A stretch of DNA of 64,000 nt. It comes from Gammaproteobacteria bacterium. GTDB lineage: Bacteria; Pseudomonadota; Gammaproteobacteria; Pseudomonadales; Pseudohongiellaceae. Shown piece after piece: positions 47,307-55,643 of this stretch (the first letter of the stretch is position 1; each line of letters opens with the position of its first letter). Where the stretch lies: NCBI GenBank assembly GCA_012960305.1, contig DUBM01000017.1:124001-188000 (forward strand), read 5' to 3'. The translations under genes were made by a program, and so were the position numbers. The notes beneath the pieces are model-generated. The model was not told the DNA's origin. It saw nothing but the letters and a program-made list of their open reading frames with translations, and did not search any database.

Positions 47307-48992
47307 ATGGCTGGACTTCTCTCCAAAGAAAGAATTATCGCTCCTAATGGCTACAATCGTTGGTTAGTACCTCTGGCCTCAGTGGCCATCCATTTGTGCA
47401 TTGGTTCGGTCTATGCCTGGAGCATCTACAATCCTTCCCTCACGCGGGTATTTGGAGTTGTTACTAGTGCAGCTGATGATTGGAGTCTTAGCGAAGTCGT
47501 TTGGGTATTTACTGTCGCAATCATCTTCCTTGGCTTAGCCGCAGCTTTTGCCGGTCGTTGGCTTGAAAAAGTAGGCCCACGCATGGTGGGTGTAGTTGCC
47601 GCCTGTTGTTGGGGTGGTGGTTACCTAGTCGGCGCCGTCGGTATCATGACTCATCAACTCTGGCTGCTATATTTAGGCTATGGGGTAATCGGTGGTTGTG
47701 GCCTTGGCTTGGGCTATGTTTCTCCAGTAAGCACCCTCATTCGCTGGTTCCCCGATCGCCGAGGCATGGCGGCCGGTATGGCTATCATGGGTTTCGGCGG
47801 AGGCGCCATGATCGGAACTCCGATCAAAGAATATTTTATTCGCATGTTTTACCGAGCACCTGAATATCTCGGTACTACCGCTGAAGTAAATCTAGTAACA
47901 GAAGCAGGACGGCGCTTTGCTGAAATCGGTGGCGCAATACAAGAAGTCGTTGTTATTGGCGCATCCGAAATTAGAGACATGACCATAGCAGGACCTGAAG
48001 GAGTCTACGTGGTTAATAGTGGCGCCACCGGTGTAGCTGAAACATTCGTAGTAATCGGCATAATCTATTTATTAGTGATGCTCCTCGCAGCTTTTTCTTA
48101 TCGAATCCCAGCGCAAAACTGGAAACCAAAGGGCTGGGTTGAGCCCGCGACAGAATCTAGAGCAACTCTAATTAGTAGCAAAAATGTAGATATTGATGAA
48201 GCCCTAAAGACACCGCAGTTTTACCAGCTTTGGGTTGTACTTTGTCTTAATGTGACCGCTGGCATCGGTGTTCTCGGAGTTGCCCGCACCATGATCACCG
48301 AGATCTTTGGCTCTTCATTACCGGACACGGTTGATGCCTCTTTCGCTGCAACCTATGTGGTAATGATTAGCGCCTTCAATATGGTAGGTCGGTTTATATG
48401 GGCAAGTACCTCGGATTATATCGGGCGGCGCAACACCTATTGGATTTTCTTTGTTCTGGGCATTGCACTCTATTTGTCAGTGCCATATTCCGCACAACAA
48501 GTCAGTGTAAACCCTTCGACAATCTGGCTAATTTATTTTTATGCCGCCACTATGATTATTTTTACAATGTATGGGGGTGGATTTGCGACAATTCCAGCTT
48601 ATCTGGCGGACATCTTTGGTACGAAATACGTCGGTGGAATTCATGGAAGACTGCTTACTGCATGGAGCACTGCTGGAGTCCTTGGTCCTCTGGCCATAAC
48701 TTCATTACGCCAGAACTCAATCAACAATGCGATAAGTGATCTGGTGTCAAAAATTAAGCCCGGTGATTTTCTAGCTCAATTTGGCGCACCGGTGGAACAG
48801 TTAGATCTATTGGTTTCCCAAAATTCCGTAACTATAGCCAGATTAATGGAAATCGCGCCTGTCGGCACTGCTGACCCAACTAGTAGTCTCTACAATTCAA
48901 CGATGTTTTTAATGGCAGCCCTGCTCGCCATAGCGTTGGTAAGTAATGCCCTGATGAAGCCAGTTAATCCAAAACATCACTTAGCAGAGTAA
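47307..48992 (+). CDS. OFA-family MFS transporter (oxalate/formate antiporter-like)
   Basis: 561 residues with about 12 transmembrane helices. The N-terminal segment RWLVPLASVAIHLCIGSVYAWSIYNPSL is diagnostic of the oxalate:formate antiporter (OFA) family, as are RWFPDRRGMAAGMAIMGFGGGAMIG and the second-half STSDYIGRRNTYWIFF and GTKYVGGIHGRLLTAWSTAGVLGPL. A hydrophilic insertion of roughly 70 residues lies after helix 5-6. OFA members exchange organic anions; the substrate here is unknown. ATG at 47307 follows GAAGGAAAAATAATA. No oxalate-degrading genes are near. Confidence 0.92.
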   Translation: MAGLLSKERIIAPNGYNRWLVPLASVAIHLCIGSVYAWSIYNPSLTRVFGVVTSAADDWSLSEVVWVFTVAIIFLGLAAAFAGRWLEKVGPRMVGVVAACCWGGGYLVGAVGIMTHQLWLLYLGYGVIGGCGLGLGYVSPVSTLIRWFPDRRGMAAGMAIMGFGGGAMIGTPIKEYFIRMFYRAPEYLGTTAEVNLVTEAGRRFAEIGGAIQEVVVIGASEIRDMTIAGPEGVYVVNSGATGVAETFVVIGIIYLLVMLLAAFSYRIPAQNWKPKGWVEPATESRATLISSKNVDIDEALKTPQFYQLWVVLCLNVTAGIGVLGVARTMITEIFGSSLPDTVDASFAATYVVMISAFNMVGRFIWASTSDYIGRRNTYWIFFVLGIALYLSVPYSAQQVSVNPSTIWLIYFYAATMIIFTMYGGGFATIPAYLADIFGTKYVGGIHGRLLTAWSTAGVLGPLAITSLRQNSINNAISDLVSKIKPGDFLAQFGAPVEQLDLLVSQNSVTIARLMEIAPVGTADPTSSLYNSTMFLMAALLAIALVSNALMKPVNPKHHLAE

Positions 48993-49037
48993 GGACAGCA
49001 ATCTCATCACAAAAGAGCTGCGGTTGATGATCCTTCC

Positions 49038-49550
49038 TTAGCTCATTCGCTTCAGCAAACCATTGCGATCGATAAATTGATGCTTCAGTGCTGCAAGAAT
49101 ATGAATTGCAATTAATAACTTAAAAATATTCGCTGTTGTTTCATGAATAAAGTGAAATATGACAACAATAGATTCGTTATGTTCTAAGGTGATATTAATA
49201 AAACCAAAGATTCGGACTTCTTGCTCGAAAAATATGCCCTGCCCAATTCCACTTAACACCATCAACAATACCAAGGCGTACATTGTTAGGTGCGTTCTAA
49301 CGCTCCAAATTCTCTCGTATGGCTTGAGCGCAGCTGAAGGAATAACAGTATTAGCCAACCGTAATCGAAAGCGGTAAATCATTAAACACAAAATAATAAT
49401 TGCGCCGCCTGAATGAATTGGCAAAATCATTGCTTTATCTGCGCCTTCAGATGATTCAACAAGCGCGCCACTTACGAAAAGCCAGAACAACACGAGAAAT
49501 GCTAACAGCCAATGCAATATTTTTTGTGATTTCTTGTAAGTCTGGTTCAT
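49038..49550 (-). CDS. Cytochrome b561
   Basis: 170 residues with four membrane helices and the histidines expected for two b haems. They lie in KILHWLLAFLVLFWLF (first helix), LPIHSGGAIIILCLMIYRF, RTHLTMYALVLLMVLSG and the final FHFIHETTANIFKLLIAIHILAALKHQF. The family (CybB/b561) passes electrons between quinone and periplasmic partners. ATG at 49550 is used; the longer frame starts with TTG at 49556. It is 62 bp downstream of the SelW-like gene on the same strand, so they may share a transcript. Confidence 0.9.
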   Translation of the reverse strand: MNQTYKKSQKILHWLLAFLVLFWLFVSGALVESSEGADKAMILPIHSGGAIIILCLMIYRFRLRLANTVIPSAALKPYERIWSVRTHLTMYALVLLMVLSGIGQGIFFEQEVRIFGFINITLEHNESIVVIFHFIHETTANIFKLLIAIHILAALKHQFIDRNGLLKRMS

Positions 49551-49612
49551 AAGCAATACAGAAGAAACTCCCTCTGCCCTCAGGTATTGTTCTGTTTTAG
49601 TTAACTATAAAA

Positions 49613-49837
49613 TTAGTCTCTGCTTTTTAGCAGGACTCTAAGCTCGCCATTGGCCGGAAACCTGCCTAAGCTATGCTTTGAAAACACCCGCTCCCCATCT
49701 CGCACTACGTCAAATATACCGCCACTGCCTGCGATTAATGTTGGCACTTCACCGCATGCTAAATCTATTTCGGCCGACGCACGGTCTGCCTCAGGTCTAT
49801 AATTTCAAGCCGCACAATAGGTAATTTCGATCGACAT
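49613..49837 (-). CDS. SelW-like Rdx family selenoprotein (in-frame UGA read as selenocysteine)
   Basis: A 74-residue product encoded from ATG 49837 to TAA 49613 with one in-frame TGA at 49805-49807 (codon 11). The N-terminus reads MSIEITYCAA, then UGA, then NYRPEADRASAEI, so the redox site is C8-A-A-U11, exactly as in SelW/SelT/SelH (Rdx) proteins with CxxU after a first beta strand. The remainder (VPTLIAGSGGIFDVVRDGERV, FSKHSLGRFPANGELRVLL) matches the Rdx fold, whose usual text is GtGGvFeV..DGelv.sk...grFP. An AGAGGAA ribosome site precedes the ATG by six bases. A small stem-loop suitable as bacterial SECIS follows the UGA. The frame after the UGA is free of damage, which argues against a pseudogene. 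SelA/B/C genes are not in this window. Confidence 0.82.
49772..49790 (-). promoter_or_regulatory. Candidate bacterial SECIS hairpin
   Basis: Immediately after the UGA of the SelW-like gene the minus strand folds as GGC-A-GAC-(CGTGC)-GTC-G-GCC: two 3-bp stems with a single A/G mismatch and a five-base loop containing GU. The loop G lies 23 nt after the UGA, within the distance seen in known bacterial SECIS elements, and G at the second loop position fits their pattern. Confidence 0.6.
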
Positions 49838-50001
49838 TGTATTTCCTCTAGTAGTCTATTATTCCCGCACTATTTAGTTCTCGGTCTGACAGCCAAATCA
49901 CTAAAGCCATATTTCAATTACTTAAGGATTCAGCTCGAAATTCATGTAAGATTGGAACATATTTATCACTGAATTCAGACAAGAACCTGTGGGATTACAC
50001 T

Positions 50002-51579
50002 ATGAAACGTCGCACTAATGACATCAAAGCTTGTTTGTTAGGTTGCTTGCTCGTGACAGGAATATCTCCACTTGCTCAAGAAACTTCGCAGCCTTGGTAT
50101 GCCGACGGGCAAGCAGCAATTCAACGAAACAAGGCTCTTAGGAATGCTATCCCCGCAGATGCAGTAGCCAAGAATGTGATCTTGTTTGTTGGTGACGGCA
50201 TGGGGATTTCAACAGTTACTGCGGCACGAATTTTTGAAGGTCAGTTACGCGGCGAATCTGGTGAAGAAAACGAACTCTCCTTTGAATCTTTCCCTAATGT
50301 GGCTCTCTCCAAAACTTATAATACCAATGCTCAGGTTGCAGATTCAGCAGGCACAATGACCGCAATGGCAACAGGCGTTAAAACTGATCGCGGCATGATC
50401 AGCGTAAATCAAGATGTCATTCGCGGAGACTGTGATTCACAAACGGGTAATCAAGTCTTAACTTTTCTCGAGCGCGCCGAAATGCGCGGACTGTCCACAG
50501 GCGTTGTTTCTACAGCCAGGATCACTCACGCCACTCCAGCTGCCAATTACGCCCATATAATGGATCGTAATTTCGAAGACGACCGTGATGCAGAAAACCT
50601 CTCCAATCCTGGCAATTGCGCTGATATCGCACGACAGTTAATTGAATTTCAAACCAAGATCCCAGGGTCCGATGGCCTTGAGGTAGCTTTGGGCGGAGGG
50701 CGCCAGAGTTTTATACTGCGGGAAGAAGGAGCAGACCCCGAGACAGGAAATATGGGTCAACGATTAGATGGGCGCGACCTTACTCAAGAATGGCTAAGTG
50801 AACACGACAATAGCCAATATGTTTGGAACAAAGAACAGTTTGACGCAATTGATGTCGACTCCACTGATCATTTGTTGGGTTTATTCCAACCATCACACAT
50901 GAATTACAATTTCGACTTGAAGTCAGATCAAGCGGGCGAACCTTCTCTTAGCGAAATGACCACGAAGGCAATCGAGCTTCTCAGCAAGAACGAGAAGGGA
51001 TTTTATCTAAATGTCGAAGCGGGCCGGATTGACCATGCTCATCATGCTACCAATCCACAACGAGCTTTAGTGGACACGGTTGAATTCGCGGCTGCAGTTA
51101 AAGCTGCAGTTGAAATGGTAGATTTAAGCGAAACTTTGATAATTGTTACAGCTGATCATAGCCATGTCTTCACGATCGCGGGCTACCCTGCTCGCGGCAA
51201 TCCAATTCTCGGAAAAGTAGTTGGACTAGATGCTAGCGGTGCCACTAATACTGATCCCGCATTAGCAGCCGACGGTCTACCGTACACTACTCTTGGATAT
51301 GCAAACGGCCATGGGCAATATTCTCTGCCTGATGCTCAAACTGCTGATGCAATCTACCGCGAAGAAATAAATGCAGGTAGAGTAGACCTTTCTGATATAG
51401 ATACTACTGATCAGGGTTTTCACAGTGAGACCTTAGTCCCCCTCTCAGACGAAACCCATGCCGGGGAAGATGTTGCAATCTATGCCATAGGTCCTGGATC
51501 AGATTTAGTTCGTGGTGTAATGGAACAGCACTTGATTTATCACGTCATGATGGAAGCGAGTCAGCTAACCGAGCGGTAG
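50002..51579 (+). CDS. Alkaline phosphatase (PhoA family), exported
   Basis: 525 residues with a short signal peptide (LLGCLLVTGISPLAQE). Metal and active-site motifs of PhoA are in place: LFVGDGMG at residues 62-68, the nucleophile Ser115 in VADSAGTMTAMATG, THATPAANYAH, VEAGRIDHAHHATNP with zinc ligands, VTADHSH, and the final ETHAGEDVAIYAIGPGSDLVRG. It hydrolyses phosphate monoesters in the periplasm. ATG at 50002 is preceded by a GTGGGATTAC stretch. It is divergent from the SelW-like gene. No phosphate regulator gene is seen in the window. Confidence 0.94.
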   Translation: MKRRTNDIKACLLGCLLVTGISPLAQETSQPWYADGQAAIQRNKALRNAIPADAVAKNVILFVGDGMGISTVTAARIFEGQLRGESGEENELSFESFPNVALSKTYNTNAQVADSAGTMTAMATGVKTDRGMISVNQDVIRGDCDSQTGNQVLTFLERAEMRGLSTGVVSTARITHATPAANYAHIMDRNFEDDRDAENLSNPGNCADIARQLIEFQTKIPGSDGLEVALGGGRQSFILREEGADPETGNMGQRLDGRDLTQEWLSEHDNSQYVWNKEQFDAIDVDSTDHLLGLFQPSHMNYNFDLKSDQAGEPSLSEMTTKAIELLSKNEKGFYLNVEAGRIDHAHHATNPQRALVDTVEFAAAVKAAVEMVDLSETLIIVTADHSHVFTIAGYPARGNPILGKVVGLDASGATNTDPALAADGLPYTTLGYANGHGQYSLPDAQTADAIYREEINAGRVDLSDIDTTDQGFHSETLVPLSDETHAGEDVAIYAIGPGSDLVRGVMEQHLIYHVMMEASQLTER

Positions 51580-51622
51580 CGATATACTCTCTAAGTTTTA
51601 CTTAATGCCAATAAAAGCTGCA

Positions 51623-52846
51623 CTAAAATTCACCTAAGCTGTCATCAATTAATTTGATAGCACGATCAATATCCGTATCACTAATATTCAGCGGTGGTAA
51701 TAAACGGAGCATGTTGTTGCCGGCAGTTCCTACCAGTATTTTTCTTTCTCTTAATTTAGCCAGTAAGTCTGCACTAGGAACCTTACACTTGAGCCCAAGC
51801 ATCAGCCCGAGCCCATGAACTGACTCAAGCTTGTCGCTGTGTTCTGCAATTAGATTGATAAGTCCAGTTTTAATAATGTCTGATTTTCGGCTTACTTCAT
51901 CTAACAGGCCAGGCTCCAGAACTAAATCCATCACACCGTTGGCAACAGCCATCGCCAAAGGATTACCACCAAAAGTGCTACCATGGGCACCCACCACCAT
52001 CGCTTGCGCTACAGCTTCAGTAGTCAGACACGCACCAACTGGAAAACCACTGCCCAGACCTTTCGCTAGTGCCATGATGTCTGGTGTCACCCCAAGGTGC
52101 TGATGAGCGAAGAGCTTCCCAGAACGACCAAGGCCACATTGAACCTCATCAAACATCAACAGAAGATCGTTTTCATCACAAAGATCACGTACTGCCTGCA
52201 GAAATTCTGTAGTAATAGGTCGAATGCCTCCTTCTCCCTGCACCGGCTCTAGCACAATTCCAGCAGTGTTAGCCGTAACCGCTGCCCGCAATGCATCAAT
52301 GTTCTCCCATTCAACATTATCAAATCCATAGTCTAGGGGTATAAAGCTTTTGGTATGTAATTCATTTCCCGCCGCCGCAAGCGCAGCAAGTGTGCGCCCA
52401 TGAAAGCTTTCGCCGAATCCAATAATTCGATATCGGTCTTCATTGCCGCAGCTATTCTGATAACCACGAATAGCTTTAATACCGGCCTCGACAGCTTCTG
52501 TTCCAGAATTCGAGAAGAACACTTTATCGGCAAAACAATTTTCCACTAAACGCTTCGCCAATACTTCTGCTGCTGGAATACGAAAAAGATTAGACGTGTG
52601 CCAGAGATTTTGTGCTTGCTGCTGAAGAATCTTTACCAGATAAGGATGGGCATGACCGAAACTAGTTACTGCTATTCCAGAAAGAAAATCGAGATAAGCA
52701 TCACCGTTCTCCGCAATAAGTTCGCTTCCCACACCTCGGACAAACACTATATCTGCTGGCGGCGCATAGTTCGGCCAGAGAGCGTCTCTTGCAAGCTCTA
52801 GCTTTTCAGAATTAGTCATGTTTTTTGTTGAATCACCCATCAGCAT
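51623..52846 (-). CDS. argD: Acetylornithine/succinyldiaminopimelate aminotransferase
   Basis: 407 residues of PLP-dependent class III aminotransferases. Features are YLDFLSGIAVTSFGHAHPYLV, the FFSNSGTEAVEAGIKAIRGY block, RIIGFGESFHGRTLAALAA, EPVQGEGGI, LLMFDEVQCGLGRSG and the PLP-lysine segment ALAKGLGSGFPVGA. The length and the HGLGLMLGLK C-terminal block fit ArgD, which makes N-acetylornithine in arginine synthesis and also acts in lysine synthesis. Three ATGs are possible (52846, 52840, 52819); none has a strong ribosome site. No other arg genes adjoin. Confidence 0.92.
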   Translation of the reverse strand: MLMGDSTKNMTNSEKLELARDALWPNYAPPADIVFVRGVGSELIAENGDAYLDFLSGIAVTSFGHAHPYLVKILQQQAQNLWHTSNLFRIPAAEVLAKRLVENCFADKVFFSNSGTEAVEAGIKAIRGYQNSCGNEDRYRIIGFGESFHGRTLAALAAAGNELHTKSFIPLDYGFDNVEWENIDALRAAVTANTAGIVLEPVQGEGGIRPITTEFLQAVRDLCDENDLLLMFDEVQCGLGRSGKLFAHQHLGVTPDIMALAKGLGSGFPVGACLTTEAVAQAMVVGAHGSTFGGNPLAMAVANGVMDLVLEPGLLDEVSRKSDIIKTGLINLIAEHSDKLESVHGLGLMLGLKCKVPSADLLAKLRERKILVGTAGNNMLRLLPPLNISDTDIDRAIKLIDDSLGEF

Positions 52847-52987
52847 AAAGAGACAAAGGGGGCTGGAGTCTTTTTTTAGCTAACTTCCGAAAATCGGCTG
52901 TTATACTACAATCCTTTATTCGCAACTTGTGTACCTCTCCTATTTAATCACTCACTGTGACCTATTTAGGCTCTCACTGTGCTCTTA

Positions 52988-54724
52988 CTATATTTCGTTA
53001 ACATTGTGGTAAGTAAAATACCCTATAAACATTTCTTCCCATGTTTGCAACCCGCCTAACGCGGCAACACTAGGGTCTGCTGCCCCAGGATTGAGCTCAG
53101 AGTTATCCAGCGCACCGTCTATAACTACCCGCGATCCCGCCGGCAGCATCTTTGGCTCGGTAAGACGATAAGTTGGCTGCCAGGCAAAATTATAATTAGG
53201 CACATTTATCAAATCTTCAGAGCTATTGTCAGGGTAAATAACCTTAAACTTCATATTCTTACCCCGTGTGTGCATATGGGGACGGAAGGCATGAACCATA
53301 ACATCATCATCAAATACATAGCTGGCATACATCCGATGATCTCTAGCACCAGCAGGAATATTTAAATTTGCACCGCCATGAGATAGTGAGTAGGTTCGGA
53401 ATTCATGTTCTGGCTCTTCGTTAGAAAAATACAAACCGATCGCAGTTTCATCAGTAACTTCTCGACCCATGGTCGTATAGTGCTCGGATATTTCAATTTT
53501 GTGGCCTATAGGAATGAACACGCCGGTACCTTCGGGAAACTGAGTGGCATCGTCTTTGCCCGGAGCAAAACCTTCGAGAAATCGAGCCTCTCCTCTTTCC
53601 GAAGCAGCTTTAGTTCGATCGAAACCTGGCTCGACGATCCTTGCGATCATGTGATGCACTACCTGCCGCTCACTGGGCATAAACTGAACTGCCCGCACCC
53701 ATTTATCTTCTTTGAAGGGCAAATCAATCACCGGAAATCGATAATCAACAACTCCGGTCGCTGGAACTGTGAAACGCTCTGAATAAACGATGTGATCCGG
53801 CTCACCTAATTGCCATCCTTCTCTGAACTGGAGCTGGCTTAGAGGATCAGATTCGCTATTACCTCTTGGGGCCCCAGCATCAATCCAATGAATCAGGGTT
53901 TGTAATTCATTAATTTCCATATAGCGGGCATTTGAAAAGTGATTCACCTGAGGATCGACTTGAGCCGGAGGCATGCGCTTGGTCATTAAAGTTTCTTTTA
54001 TCATTGGCGACCAGCCCTGAACCATTTGGTGGCTGTTCATCGCGAAGGGGGCAATTCCTCCTTCACGATGACAGTTAGCGCACTTTTCCGCCAAGATTGG
54101 AGCAACATCATTCGTGTAATCAGGAACATTGGAGCTATGCATTTCCCGGGAGGAGAATTCAATATCGCAACCATCTGCTGCTACTACGGTAGTTCGTAAA
54201 GTTCGAGAATCACCGGCAATTGCCTTTTCTATGCTATCAGATAGATGGGTTGTAGAAGGCTCATCACCTCGACCCTGTGTATCAATAGGACCGCGATACA
54301 AAATTTCTGATCGGCTAGGATTAAGAACTACTACTTCGCCAGCCTTGCTAATGCCGAGAGACTCAGCGACAAGCTGTGTGTCGTCCATCATAATCGGCCA
54401 GGCATAGTCAAAGGCCTGCGCTTCTGACTTTACTGCATTACGTTCATCTGAGGCGTTCAACATGACGAAACTAACGCCTCGATCTTTATAGGTAGTTTCT
54501 AATAGTTTATATTTGTGATTTTGGTTGTAGTTCAACTCACAGCCATTCACTTGCGCCACAATTACCAAAGCATTTTGATAGCCATATTTTGACAACTGAT
54601 GGAAATCACCAGCCGCATCGATTAATCCAAAATTACCAACTCGATCAGCAGCACTCGCTACTGGAATTAACGCTGCACATAGCATAGATTGAAGCACTAT
54701 CGTTTTCCAATTTCTGATCCTCAT
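52988..54724 (-). CDS. Redoxin / cytochrome c / PHM-like copper monooxygenase fusion protein (paralogue)
   Basis: A 578-residue exported protein, homologous over its full length to the protein at 19516-21357. It has a signal peptide (residues 1-25) and a redoxin-like domain with a single Cys62 in the GC position (QVNGCELNYNQ). The haem motif CANCH is at 215-219, followed by HREGGIAPFAMNSHQMVQGWSPMI, identical in pattern to the paralogue. PHM-like copper ligands are HH at 357-358, H415 in EHYTTMG, and HMH at 483-485; TWEEMFIGYF follows at the C-terminus. The domain order suggests a periplasmic copper enzyme with its own electron-transfer haem. Substrate is unknown. ATG at 54724 follows GAGGATCTC-like text. 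Confidence 0.85.
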   Translation of the reverse strand: MRIRNWKTIVLQSMLCAALIPVASAADRVGNFGLIDAAGDFHQLSKYGYQNALVIVAQVNGCELNYNQNHKYKLLETTYKDRGVSFVMLNASDERNAVKSEAQAFDYAWPIMMDDTQLVAESLGISKAGEVVVLNPSRSEILYRGPIDTQGRGDEPSTTHLSDSIEKAIAGDSRTLRTTVVAADGCDIEFSSREMHSSNVPDYTNDVAPILAEKCANCHREGGIAPFAMNSHQMVQGWSPMIKETLMTKRMPPAQVDPQVNHFSNARYMEINELQTLIHWIDAGAPRGNSESDPLSQLQFREGWQLGEPDHIVYSERFTVPATGVVDYRFPVIDLPFKEDKWVRAVQFMPSERQVVHHMIARIVEPGFDRTKAASERGEARFLEGFAPGKDDATQFPEGTGVFIPIGHKIEISEHYTTMGREVTDETAIGLYFSNEEPEHEFRTYSLSHGGANLNIPAGARDHRMYASYVFDDDVMVHAFRPHMHTRGKNMKFKVIYPDNSSEDLINVPNYNFAWQPTYRLTEPKMLPAGSRVVIDGALDNSELNPGAADPSVAALGGLQTWEEMFIGYFTYHNVNEI

Positions 54725-54995
54725 TTTGAGATCCTCTAATAACCAATCCTAATTGAATGTTCGGCTTAAAGGGGTAGTCGACAAGTTCATCAAATGCATG
54801 AAGGCACCCACAAAATAGCAGAATAGAGGACCTTACCCTGCATTTCAACCGTTGCTGAAAGCAGAGCCGCAGAGAGGATTATTACCAAAGCATTGATCCT
54901 CGATTCAAGGCCGAAATGGCGCGTTAGAGAGAGTGACAGAAGCTAAATAATAGCTACAATGACAGCCTAGTAGATTTATTCAGGCAGAAATCAAG

Positions 54996-55154
54996 GTGAA
55001 GAACATATTCGAGAATGTATTAGGTACCATAGGCAACACTCCAGTTGTTCAGATCGTAAAATTGGCACCGGAACACGTAAATCTTTGCGTTAAAAATGAT
55101 GATGATTTAGGCATCGCAAAGTCCACACCAAATTATCGTTTTAACATCCGTTAG
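54996..55154 (+). pseudogene. 5' remnant of a cysteine synthase-like PLP gene
   Basis: A 52-codon frame starting with GTG reads MKNIFENVLGTIGNTPVVQIVKLAPEHVNLCVKND and then diverges into DDDLGIAKSTPNYRF before a TAG. The first 33 residues match the N-terminus of cysteine synthase / cystathionine beta-synthase (lIGNTPLV.L.kl). The PLP lysine segment and the whole remaining enzyme are absent: the DUF2214 gene begins four bases after the stop. It is a truncated gene end left by deletion. Confidence 0.7.
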
Positions 55155-55157
55155 GCT

Positions 55158-55595
55158 ATGTTATTTGAATTACTGCGATATCTTCACTTCTTTGCGATTT
55201 TCGGTATTGCGGGGACGATTATTATTGAGAATATAGCAATACAGCCTGCTATAACATCCGAGGATGTGGGGAACTTAATTAAAATCGATACGGTTTATCA
55301 AGTCTGCTTGATATTAGTTCTTTTAATTGGGTTTACTCTTTGGGTTGGGGTGGGAAAAGGTAGTAGCTTTTATTCAGAGAATCCTCTGTTTTTGGTCAAG
55401 ATCGGACTATTTACGCTTCTAGTCTTGATATCAATCTACCCCACATTGTTTTATCGGCAAAACAAGGATAACAACGAAGAAAAAATACCTGTGCCCTCTA
55501 TTGTGCCACTAATTCTGAAAGCTGAACTGGCACTATTGCTAATTATTCCTCTGTTTGCTTTCTTAATGGCAAGAGGTATCGGCTTGCCGAGCTAA
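55158..55595 (+). CDS. DUF2214 family membrane protein
   Basis: 145 residues with four hydrophobic helices: LLRYLHFFAIFGIAGTIIIENIAI, VYQVCLILVLLIGFTLWVGVGKGSSFYSENPLFLVKIGLFTLLVLISIYPTLFYR and a C-terminal LILKAELALLLIIPLFAFLMARG. The arrangement and the KGSSFYSENPLF(L/W)VK segment match DUF2214, of unknown function. It begins only four bases after the truncated cysteine synthase remnant. The methyltransferase frame that follows is 48 bp downstream on the same strand. Confidence 0.83.
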   Translation: MLFELLRYLHFFAIFGIAGTIIIENIAIQPAITSEDVGNLIKIDTVYQVCLILVLLIGFTLWVGVGKGSSFYSENPLFLVKIGLFTLLVLISIYPTLFYRQNKDNNEEKIPVPSIVPLILKAELALLLIIPLFAFLMARGIGLPS

Positions 55596-55643
55596 TCCGC
55601 TAATTTGCATAACCTAACATTCAATATTTGGAATAGTTAGATT

